Below are positions 1 to 5,540 of a DNA stretch of 9,861 nucleotides, piece by piece. Made by a program: the position numbers and the translations under genes. The stretch spans positions 1 through 9,861 of the forward strand of contig JAUYFR010000359.1 of assembly GCA_030690855.1 (NCBI GenBank), given 5' to 3'. The notes under the pieces were generated by a model that saw only the letters and a list, made by a program, of their open reading frames with translations, did not search any database and had not been told where the DNA came from. Position 1 is the first letter of the stretch. Each line of letters opens with the position of its first letter. Source of the stretch: Gallionellaceae bacterium. GTDB lineage: Bacteria; Pseudomonadota; Gammaproteobacteria; Burkholderiales; Gallionellaceae.

Positions 1-266
1 TAATTTCCGATATGGCACCAAATATGAGTGGCATTGATTCAGCCGACCAAGCTCGCGCAATGGATCTGGCTGAGCTAGCATTAGATTTTGCTGTGCAGCA
101 CCTCAAGCCCGGCGGGGCTTTTTTGGTTAAAGTATTTCAAGGCGTTGGCTTTGAGGCTTATTTAAAGCTAATGCGCAGCCATTTCGGCAAAGTGGTTACG
201 CGTAAACCTAAAGCGTCGCGTGATCGTAGTAGTGAGCAGTATTTGTTAGGAATGGAAAAACACTAG
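1..266 (+). CDS. rlmE: RlmE (FtsJ/RrmJ), 23S rRNA (uridine-2'-O)-methyltransferase, C-terminal part
   Basis: This is the 3' end of a gene whose start lies before the window; the frame is open from base 3 and stops with TAG at 264-266. About 87 residues remain, against roughly 209 in E. coli RlmE. The family is SAM-dependent with a Rossmann fold and methylates U2552 in the A loop of 23S rRNA during late 50S assembly. The fragment begins ISDMAPNMSG, which carries the catalytic Asp (codon 9-11). It continues with LKPGGAFLVKVFQG, which carries the catalytic Lys, and ends near RKPKASRDRSSEQYLLG, which holds the conserved Glu. Three of the four residues of the K-D-K-E set are therefore visible; the first Lys would lie upstream. 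ftsH follows 87 bases later on the same strand, the usual proteobacterial order. Here ftsH appears to have its own promoter in that gap. Confidence 0.95.
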   Translation, partial: ISDMAPNMSGIDSADQARAMDLAELALDFAVQHLKPGGAFLVKVFQGVGFEAYLKLMRSHFGKVVTRKPKASRDRSSEQYLLGMEKH

Positions 267-286
267 GTAGGTAAACGATAGCTGGC

Positions 287-315
287 TTGAGTAATCAGCC
301 TGGAACGTGTTTAAT
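287..315 (+). promoter_or_regulatory. Predicted sigma-70 promoter for ftsH
   Basis: A -35 box TTGAGT (287-292) is followed by a 17-base spacer and a -10 box TTTAAT (310-315, five of six consensus bases). Transcription would start near 322, leaving a leader of about 32 bases that contains a run of eight T (325-332) and the Shine-Dalgarno GAGAGG (343-348). A heat-shock sigma-32 reading was considered because CTTGAG overlaps the -35, but I see no CCCAT-like -10. This is inference from consensus matching only. Confidence 0.45.
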
Positions 316-353
316 GCACGAACATTTTTTTTGCGGCTCAATGAGAGGCGATA

Positions 354-2252
354 GTGAATAATTTATTTAAGAGTATTGGAATTTGGATGGTTGTCGCTTT
401 AGTGCTGATGACCGTGTTTAATCAGTTTAATGCGCGGCAGAGTTCTACGGCTCAAGCGCAACTGGATTACTCGCAATTTCTGGAAGAAGTAAAGCAGGGC
501 CACATTGCTAAAGTGACTATCGAAGGTCGTACTTTGAAAGCGATCACCAATGATGGCAAGCGCATCACCAGCTATGCACCAAGTGATTTGTGGATGGTGT
601 CTGATCTGCTCAAAAATGGCGTGAAGATTGAAGCGAAACCGGAAGAGGAGCAATCCTTCTTGATGAATTTGTTTGTGTCTTGGTTCCCAATGTTGTTGCT
701 GATCGGTGTGTGGATTTTCTTCATGCGCCAAATGCAAGGCGGCAAAGGCGGTGGTGCATTTTCGTTTGGTAAAAGTAAAGCCCGCTTGTTGGATGATGCA
801 AAAGAGCGCGTAACGTTCGCCGATGTGGCGGGTTGCGATGAAGCCAAAGAAGAAGTTTCTGAGTTAGTAGATTTCCTGCGTGACCCCAGCAAATTCCAAG
901 CGCTGGGTGGACGTATTCCTCGTGGCGTGTTGATGGTGGGTAGTCCCGGCACAGGTAAAACATTGCTGGCAAAAGCGATTGCTGGCGAAGCGAAAGTGCC
1001 GTTCTTTTCAATCTCGGGTTCAGACTTCGTTGAAATGTTTGTCGGCGTGGGTGCTGCGCGCGTGCGTGACATGTTCGAGCAAGCCAAGAAAAACTCTCCG
1101 TGTATTATTTTTATCGACGAGATCGATGCGGTTGGTCGTCAACGCGGTGCAGGCATGGGCGGTGGCAATGATGAGCGCGAGCAAACGTTGAATGCCTTGC
1201 TGGTAGAGATGGACGGTTTTGAAGGGGCGAGTGGTGTGATCGTGATTGCGGCAACTAACCGTCCTGATGTGTTAGATGCCGCTTTGTTGCGCCCTGGTCG
1301 TTTTGACCGCCAAGTGGTTGTACCATTGCCGGACATTCGTGGCCGCGAACAAATTTTGATGGTGCACATGCGCAAAGTGCCGGTGGCTCCTGATGTGAAA
1401 GGGGATATTTTGGCGCGTGGCACTCCGGGTATGTCGGGCGCAGACTTAGCTAATCTAGTGAACGAAGCAGCCCTGTTTGCGGCTCGTCGCGGTAAGCGTT
1501 TTGTTGAGATGGATGACTTCGAGTCGGCTAAAGACAAAATCATGATGGGGACGGAACGTCGCACCATGATCATGCCAGAAGAGGAGCGTCGCAATACGGC
1601 GTACCACGAGTCAGGTCATGCGGTGGTGGCCAAGCTTTTGCCGAAGACTGACCCCGTGCATAAGGTCACCATTATTCCTCGCGGTCGTGCGCTTGGTTTA
1701 ACGATGCAGTTGCCATCGGAAGATCGTTACAGCATGGATAAAAACCGAATTCTCGATACGATTGCAGTGCTGTTCGGTGGCCGTATCGCGGAAGAGATTT
1801 TCATGAATCAAATGACCACTGGCGCATCCAACGATTTTGAACGTGCCACTGATATGGCCCGCAAGATGGTGACGCAGTGGGGTATGTCTGATGCACTCGG
1901 CCCGATGGTGTATGGCGAAAATGACGGTGAAGTGTTTTTAGGTCGTTCGGTGACAACACATAAAAATGTGTCTGAATCGACTATGCAAAAAGTGGATGAA
2001 GAAATTCGTCGCATCATTGATCAGCAATATGCCTTAGCACGTGGTTTGATTGAAGCGAATCGCGATAAGATTGAGGCAATGACTAAGGCGTTGTTAGAGT
2101 GGGAGACGCTTGATGCAGATCAACTGAACGACATCATGGCGGGCAACCCGCCACGTCAACCTAAGCCTGCTTATGTTGCCCCGCCGCAGCCACCTCAAGA
2201 TGCAGCACCTACTGCACCGGCTACGCCAACCGAGTCAGCGCAAGAAACCTGA
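354..2252 (+). CDS. ftsH: FtsH, ATP-dependent zinc metalloprotease of the inner membrane
   Basis: FtsH forms a membrane-anchored hexamer that unfolds and degrades damaged membrane proteins and selected cytosolic regulators (in E. coli, LpxC and sigma-32). The 632-residue product has one transmembrane helix at about 5-22, a periplasmic part at about 25-100, and a second helix at about 103-124. In the AAA+ domain are Walker A GSPGTGKT (196-203), the pore motif with F229-V-G, Walker B IIFIDE (251-256) and the arginine fingers R313 and R316 in LLRPGRF. The protease domain has HESGH (418-422) and the third zinc ligand D494 in NDFERAT. A Pro/Ala/Thr-rich tail covers about 598-632. Translation starts at GTG, with GAGAGG five bases upstream; the N-terminal MNNLF fits the family. 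All catalytic residues are intact and the length is normal (E. coli 644). Its stop codon directly abuts the inverted-repeat element that precedes folP. Confidence 0.98.
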   Translation: MNNLFKSIGIWMVVALVLMTVFNQFNARQSSTAQAQLDYSQFLEEVKQGHIAKVTIEGRTLKAITNDGKRITSYAPSDLWMVSDLLKNGVKIEAKPEEEQSFLMNLFVSWFPMLLLIGVWIFFMRQMQGGKGGGAFSFGKSKARLLDDAKERVTFADVAGCDEAKEEVSELVDFLRDPSKFQALGGRIPRGVLMVGSPGTGKTLLAKAIAGEAKVPFFSISGSDFVEMFVGVGAARVRDMFEQAKKNSPCIIFIDEIDAVGRQRGAGMGGGNDEREQTLNALLVEMDGFEGASGVIVIAATNRPDVLDAALLRPGRFDRQVVVPLPDIRGREQILMVHMRKVPVAPDVKGDILARGTPGMSGADLANLVNEAALFAARRGKRFVEMDDFESAKDKIMMGTERRTMIMPEEERRNTAYHESGHAVVAKLLPKTDPVHKVTIIPRGRALGLTMQLPSEDRYSMDKNRILDTIAVLFGGRIAEEIFMNQMTTGASNDFERATDMARKMVTQWGMSDALGPMVYGENDGEVFLGRSVTTHKNVSESTMQKVDEEIRRIIDQQYALARGLIEANRDKIEAMTKALLEWETLDADQLNDIMAGNPPRQPKPAYVAPPQPPQDAAPTAPATPTESAQET

Positions 2253-2343
2253 AAGGCAGTCGTTGGTAGCTAGTCGTTCGTTGCGCTAATCGTGGCGCGC
2301 GACAAAAATGAACGGTTAGCTATTAACGTCTAACGACTGCCTT
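2253..2343 (+). repeat. 91-base inverted-repeat (REP/MITE-like) hairpin element between ftsH and folP
   Basis: The gap between the ftsH stop and the folP start is exactly bounded by perfect 12-base inverted repeats, AAGGCAGTCGTT (2253-2264) and AACGACTGCCTT (2332-2343). Inside, 2267-2279 pairs with 2310-2322 (11 Watson-Crick and two G-U pairs), and 2280-2286 pairs with 2297-2303 (one G-U). That gives about 32 base pairs in all, with a six-base bulge AAAAAT at 2304-2309 and a small asymmetric internal loop. Both arms also read as degenerate heptamers related to GTCGTTA (for example TAACGTC followed by TAACGAC at 2324-2337). No transposase and no clear target-site duplication are visible. It may be a small non-autonomous or REP-like repeat, or a structured mRNA spacer. 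It has no U tract after the stem, so I do not call it an intrinsic terminator. The strand given is that of the flanking genes. Confidence 0.6.
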
Positions 2344-3180
2344 ATGTTTCTCAGATGCGGTAAAGTCAAACTCGATCTTTCTCAGCCCAAAATCATGGGC
2401 ATCGTTAATGTCACGCCCGATTCTTTTTCTGACGGTGGTAAACACCTGTCACATCAAGCCGCAATTATTCATGCATATCGCCTAATCGAAGAGGGTGCAA
2501 ACATTCTTGACATAGGTGGCGAGTCCACTCGGCCGGGCGCGGCAATTGTGAGTGAGCAAGAAGAGTTGGATCGAGTGATTCCTGTCATTGAAGGATTGCA
2601 AAATATTTATGTACCTATTTCGATTGATACTTACAAACCCGCCGTGATGCGTGCTGCGCTGGCCGCTGGTGCAAGCATGGTGAATGACATCAATGCGTTG
2701 CAAGAATCAGAAGCACTAGTGGTTTTAGCTAAAAGTGATGCAGCCGTGTGTTTAATGCACAAGCAAGGCTCGCCGCAAAATATGCAACAGTCGCCTCAAT
2801 ATATTGATGTAATGGACGAGGTGACGACTTTTTTACGCCTGCGTTTGCAGGCTTGTGTCGCTGCGGGTATTGCATTGGATCGTTTAGTTATTGACCCTGG
2901 TTTTGGATTTGGCAAAACGTTAGAACATAATTTTGAAATTTTAAGAAATCTCAATGAATTCATAGAGTTGGGAATTCCTGTCTTGGCGGGCCTATCGCGT
3001 AAATCCATGCTAGGTCAGGTGACAGGGCAAGCTGTCGAGCACCGTCAGGCGGCCAGTGTGGCGGCAGCATTAATCGCAGTACAGCGTGGCGCGCGCATCC
3101 TGCGCGTGCATGACGTGCGCGAGACAGTCGATGCGCTTAAGGTTTGGCAGGCTGTGAATGAAAGGATTCTTGAAAAATGA
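2344..3180 (+). CDS. folP: Dihydropteroate synthase (DHPS)
   Basis: FolP condenses 6-hydroxymethyl-7,8-dihydropterin pyrophosphate with p-aminobenzoate to give 7,8-dihydropteroate in folate synthesis, and is the sulfonamide target. The 278-residue product is a normal-length TIM barrel. Family motifs appear in order: NVTPDSFSDGG (22-32), DIGGESTRPGA (56-66), the pterin-contact D95 in SIDTYKP, N114-D115, DPGFGFGK (184-191), LSRKSM (217-222) and RVHD (254-257). No key residue is missing. ATG at 2344 is the only possible start, because the frame has a stop at 2317-2319 and no other start codon between. I see no Shine-Dalgarno sequence: the 12 bases before the ATG are the right arm of the inverted-repeat element, which is unusual. 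glmM follows after 76 bases, as in many proteobacteria. Confidence 0.97.
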   Translation: MFLRCGKVKLDLSQPKIMGIVNVTPDSFSDGGKHLSHQAAIIHAYRLIEEGANILDIGGESTRPGAAIVSEQEELDRVIPVIEGLQNIYVPISIDTYKPAVMRAALAAGASMVNDINALQESEALVVLAKSDAAVCLMHKQGSPQNMQQSPQYIDVMDEVTTFLRLRLQACVAAGIALDRLVIDPGFGFGKTLEHNFEILRNLNEFIELGIPVLAGLSRKSMLGQVTGQAVEHRQAASVAAALIAVQRGARILRVHDVRETVDALKVWQAVNERILEK

Positions 3181-3197
3181 GCGGTAATTACACCGCT
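3180..3197 (+). terminator. Weak hairpin just after folP, possible inefficient terminator
   Basis: AGCGGT (3180-3185) and ACCGCT (3192-3197) form a six-base-pair stem with loop AATTAC, starting on the last base of the folP stop codon. The downstream sequence is T-rich (3198-3217), but the first T run is interrupted and the longest lies about 14 bases away, so termination is probably weak. It may instead stabilise the folP mRNA 3' end. Confidence 0.3.
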
Positions 3198-3203
3198 ATT
3201 CCT

Positions 3204-3232
3204 TTGTTTGATTTTTTAGACTTTAATATAAG
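3204..3232 (+). promoter_or_regulatory. Predicted sigma-70 promoter for glmM
   Basis: TTGTTT (3204-3209, three of six -35 consensus bases) lies 17 bases before TATAAG (3227-3232, five of six -10 consensus bases). The predicted transcription start is near 3239, leaving a leader of about 18 bases with Shine-Dalgarno GGGAG (3247-3251). It would let glmM be expressed apart from folP. The -35 box is poor, so confidence is limited. Confidence 0.35.
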
Positions 3233-3245
3233 CTAACACTAGCTT
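3230..3245 (+). promoter_or_regulatory. Dyad AAGCTA-ACAC-TAGCTT at the predicted glmM transcription start
   Basis: This is a perfect six-base inverted repeat with a four-base centre. It begins inside the predicted -10 box, spans the predicted start site and ends two bases before the Shine-Dalgarno sequence. It could be an operator or, if transcription begins further upstream, a leader hairpin. The symmetry is seen directly; the role is inference. Confidence 0.3.
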
Positions 3246-3256
3246 CGGGAGATGGC

Positions 3257-4612
3257 ATGAGCAGAAAATATTTTGGCACGGATGGTATACGCGGCAAAGT
3301 GGGCGAATATCCCATCACGCCGCAGTTCGTGATGCACTTGGGTTATGCCGCAGGTAAGGTGTTGGCCAGTGCTGAACATACAGCGGGTGAACGCCCGGGT
3401 GTCATCATTGGTAAAGACACGCGCATTTCCGGTTACATGCTGGAATCCGCGCTGGAAGCAGGATTAATTGCAGCAGGGGTTGATGTTTATTTGGCAGGCC
3501 CATTGCCAACACCCGCAGTGGCTTACTTGACGCGAGCGTTGCGATTGCAGGCGGGAGTGGTGATCTCTGCCTCACATAATCCTTTCGAGGATAACGGCAT
3601 TAAGTTTTTTTCGGGCCAAGGTACAAAGCTGGCGGATGAAGTTGAACATGCGATTGAGGCTGAGTTGGATAACCCGATGCACACCAATGAATCGGCTAGT
3701 CTAGGTAAGGCAAAGCGTATTGATGATGCGGTTGGTCGTTATATTGAATTTTGTAAAAGCACCTTTCCTGCAGATTTAAATCTGCGCGGATTGAAGATCG
3801 TGGTGGATAGTGCGCACGGTGCGACTTATCACATTGCACGGAATGTTTTTCATGAGCTAGGTGCAGATGTGATTGCGATTGGCGCAGAGACAATTGGTAA
3901 AAATATTAACGATGGTTATGGTGCAACTTCGCCAAAGAATTTGCAGCTGGCGGTTAAAGAGCACAAAGCGCATATTGGACTCGCGCTAGATGGCGACGGT
4001 GATCGTCTGATCATGGTGGACGAAAACGGCAAGCTCTATGATGGTGATCAACTGTTGTACATCATCACGCGGCATCGTCAAGCCGAAGGCACGATGAAGG
4101 GCGGTGTGGTTGGAACACTGATGACGAATTTAGCGTTTGAACATGCGATGCAAAAATTAGGCGTACCTTTTTCGCGCGCAAAAGTTGGCGACCGTTATGT
4201 GATGGAAGTGTTGCAACAAAAGGGTTGGCAAGTAGGCGGTGAAAATTCTGGCCACATACTTTGCCTCGATAAGCACAGCACAGGTGATGGCATTGTTTCT
4301 GCGTTACAGGTATTGCATGCGCTCCATGCGGCTAAACAAACACTGGCTCAAGCCGCGCAAGGTTTAGTGATGTATCCGCAAGTGCTGATTAATGTGCGAG
4401 TGGAAAAAGCGGCAACGCTACTGGAGCACGGGAATATTAAAGCCTCTGTAACGATGGCAGAGCAGGCGCTTAACGGTAAAGGACGCGTGCTATTGCGCCC
4501 TTCAGGTACTGAACCATTGTTGCGTGTAATGGTTGAAGGTGAGGATGGTGTGTTAGTAAAGCAGTGGGCAGAAAATATTGCTCAAGTAGTTCGAGATGCT
4601 TCAACGTCGTAG
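3257..4612 (+). CDS. glmM: Phosphoglucosamine mutase GlmM
   Basis: GlmM interconverts glucosamine-6-phosphate and glucosamine-1-phosphate, the step before GlmU in UDP-GlcNAc synthesis for peptidoglycan and lipopolysaccharide. The 451-residue product (E. coli 445) is a complete alpha-D-phosphohexomutase. It has the N-terminal RKYFGTDGIRG signature (3-13), KDTRISGYMLESALEAG (53-69) and the phosphoserine motif ISASHNPFEDNG (103-114, active S106). The magnesium loop DGDGDR is at 245-250, the sugar-binding GGENSGH at 327-333 and the phosphate-binding RPSGTEP at 414-420. The GEN-SG form of the sugar loop, and the match to GlmM over the full length, separate it from ManB-type enzymes. ATG has GGGAG five bases upstream. 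It lies in the conserved ftsH-folP-glmM order but seems able to use its own promoter. Activity in the family requires phosphorylation of the active serine. Confidence 0.98.
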   Translation: MSRKYFGTDGIRGKVGEYPITPQFVMHLGYAAGKVLASAEHTAGERPGVIIGKDTRISGYMLESALEAGLIAAGVDVYLAGPLPTPAVAYLTRALRLQAGVVISASHNPFEDNGIKFFSGQGTKLADEVEHAIEAELDNPMHTNESASLGKAKRIDDAVGRYIEFCKSTFPADLNLRGLKIVVDSAHGATYHIARNVFHELGADVIAIGAETIGKNINDGYGATSPKNLQLAVKEHKAHIGLALDGDGDRLIMVDENGKLYDGDQLLYIITRHRQAEGTMKGGVVGTLMTNLAFEHAMQKLGVPFSRAKVGDRYVMEVLQQKGWQVGGENSGHILCLDKHSTGDGIVSALQVLHALHAAKQTLAQAAQGLVMYPQVLINVRVEKAATLLEHGNIKASVTMAEQALNGKGRVLLRPSGTEPLLRVMVEGEDGVLVKQWAENIAQVVRDASTS

Positions 4613-4625
4613 TTTTTGTAAAACC

Positions 4626-4644
4626 CTGAGGTGCAGCACCTCAG
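4626..4644 (+). other. Perfect hairpin in the glmM-flagellin gap
   Basis: CTGAGGTGC (4626-4634) and GCACCTCAG (4636-4644) are perfect inverted repeats around a single A; as RNA this gives an eight-base-pair stem with a three-base loop. The sequence after it (ATAACAATCC) lacks a T run, so it is not a standard intrinsic terminator. It lies 14 bases after the glmM stop and 13 bases before the flagellin Shine-Dalgarno, so it could protect the glmM 3' end, structure the flagellin leader, or be an operator. Confidence 0.5.
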
Positions 4645-4648
4645 ATAA
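4641..4648 (+). promoter_or_regulatory. Possible sigma-28 (FliA) -10 element before flagellin
   Basis: TCAGATAA matches six of eight bases of the FliA -10 consensus GCCGATAA. A TAAA at 4619-4622 could be the -35 core, but the 18-base spacing is longer than the usual 15, so the match is weak. The site overlaps the right arm of the hairpin. The inference rests partly on the fact that flagellin genes are usually FliA-dependent. Confidence 0.25.
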
Positions 4649-4667
4649 CAATCCGTAGGGGGATGAT

Positions 4668-5477
4668 ATGCCTCAATTTATCAACACTAATATTCCGGCG
4701 CTCAATACACAGCGAAATTTAAGTCAGTCGCAGGGTTCCTTGAGCACTTCAATTCAGCGGTTATCGTCAGGTGTGCGTGTTAATAGCGCTAAAGATGATG
4801 CATCGGGTTTGGCCATTGCCACGCGTATGGAAAGCCAAATTCGCGGCTCAAATCAAGCTACGCGAAACGCCAGTGATGGTATCTCTCTTGCGCAAACAGC
4901 AGAGGGCGCGCTGGGGGGGATTCAAACTAATTTGGCGAGGATGCGAGAGTTGGCGGTACAGGGTGCTAATGCGACATCCAATGCGGACATATCAGCGATC
5001 AACGGCGAGTTTACTCAGCTCAATGTTGAAAATAACCGCGTTATTCAGGCAACGATCTTCAATAATATTCCATTGCTCTCAGGCCCGATTAATCAGACGT
5101 TTCAAGTAGGGGCCAATAGTGTTGCGGGCGTTGATGATATTACCGTCACTACGACAGGACTGAATTTGATTTCGACCACGCTGGGAGATTCATCTCGAAC
5201 AGCGCAGGCGGAAATTGCTAAGTTAGACACCGACATCAATGCCGTCTCTAATCTGCGTTCAGCCTTTGGCGCCACCCAAACTCGATTTGAAACTGCCATT
5301 TCGGCCTTGCAAGTAACGGCTGAAAATCAAACTGCTTCGCGAAGCCGCATCATGGATGCGGACTACGCCGCAGAAACCTCGAACCTTACACGAGCGCAAA
5401 TTTTGCAACAGGCAGGTACTGCAATGCAGGCACAGGCGAATACTTCTCCGAATGGTGTGCTGACGTTGTTACGCTAA
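4668..5477 (+). CDS. fliC: Flagellin, short D0-D1-only type
   Basis: Flagellin is exported through the flagellar type III apparatus and polymerises into the filament. The 269-residue product has only the conserved ends. The N-terminal D0/D1 region (about 1-140) includes MPQFINTNIPALNTQRNL, RLSSGVRVNSAKDDASGLAI (31-50), DGISLAQTAEGAL (70-82) and MRELAVQ (92-98). The C-terminal D1/D0 region (about 177-269) includes RIMDADYAAETSNLTRAQIL and ends VLTLLR. Only about 35 residues lie between, so outer D2/D3 domains are absent. There is no cysteine and no signal peptide, as expected. The usual FNG near residue 131 is FNN, a mild divergence. AGGGGG lies five bases before ATG. No other flagellar gene is in view, so it may be an isolated or accessory copy. 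A run of seven G interrupts codons 82-84. I use fliC because the family is clear; the paralogue cannot be decided. Confidence 0.95.
   Translation: MPQFINTNIPALNTQRNLSQSQGSLSTSIQRLSSGVRVNSAKDDASGLAIATRMESQIRGSNQATRNASDGISLAQTAEGALGGIQTNLARMRELAVQGANATSNADISAINGEFTQLNVENNRVIQATIFNNIPLLSGPINQTFQVGANSVAGVDDITVTTTGLNLISTTLGDSSRTAQAEIAKLDTDINAVSNLRSAFGATQTRFETAISALQVTAENQTASRSRIMDADYAAETSNLTRAQILQQAGTAMQAQANTSPNGVLTLLR
4913..4919 (+). repeat. Seven-G homopolymer within the flagellin coding region
   Basis: The run covers the last base of codon 82 and all of codons 83-84 (Leu-Gly-Gly). The flanking EGAL is strongly conserved, but the two Gly codons replace the more usual residues there. Gain of one G would bring the TAA at 4928-4930 into frame; loss of one G would lead to the stop at 5107-5109. 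Either gives a truncated, non-polymerising flagellin. Confidence 0.6.
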
Positions 5478-5492
5478 GCAATTTAATCCAAT

Positions 5493-5522
5493 AAAAAAGC
5501 TCGCAGTGATGCGAGCTTTTTT
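5493..5522. terminator. Bidirectional intrinsic terminator between flagellin and pgm
   Basis: AAAAAAGCTCGC (5493-5504) and GCGAGCTTTTTT (5511-5522) form a perfect 12-base-pair stem with loop AGTGAT. Six T on the plus strand, and six T on the minus strand, complete the signal in both directions. It lies 15 bases after the flagellin stop and 18 bases beyond the pgm stop, so it suits both convergent genes. Confidence 0.92.
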
Positions 5523-5540
5523 GTTTTCAGAATAACTAAA

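Noticed and set aside
196..203. Ser in place of Pro in the FtsH Walker A motif, GSPGTGKT (residue positions; bases 939-962), as an oddity.
   Set aside because: I recall this form from betaproteobacterial FtsH, and the essential Gly-Lys-Thr residues are intact.
306..332. CGTG-N7-CACG followed by eight T, as a terminator between rlmE and ftsH.
   Set aside because: The stem has only four base pairs and overlaps the well-matched -10 box TTTAAT of the predicted ftsH promoter. The T run then lies in the leader, so a promoter reading explains the region better.
572..1087. 171-residue open frame on the minus strand inside ftsH.
   Set aside because: It lies wholly within the conserved ftsH coding region, shows no family motif, and its composition is what an antisense shadow gives.
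2748..2760. A 13-base sequence GTGTTTAATGCAC in folP that also occurs before ftsH at 307-319.
   Set aside because: About one 13-base repeat is expected by chance in a window this size, and one copy encodes conserved folP residues.
4771..5109. 112-residue open frame in another plus-strand frame inside flagellin.
   Set aside because: It is a shadow of the conserved flagellin frame; it matters only as the place where a one-base deletion in the G run would terminate.
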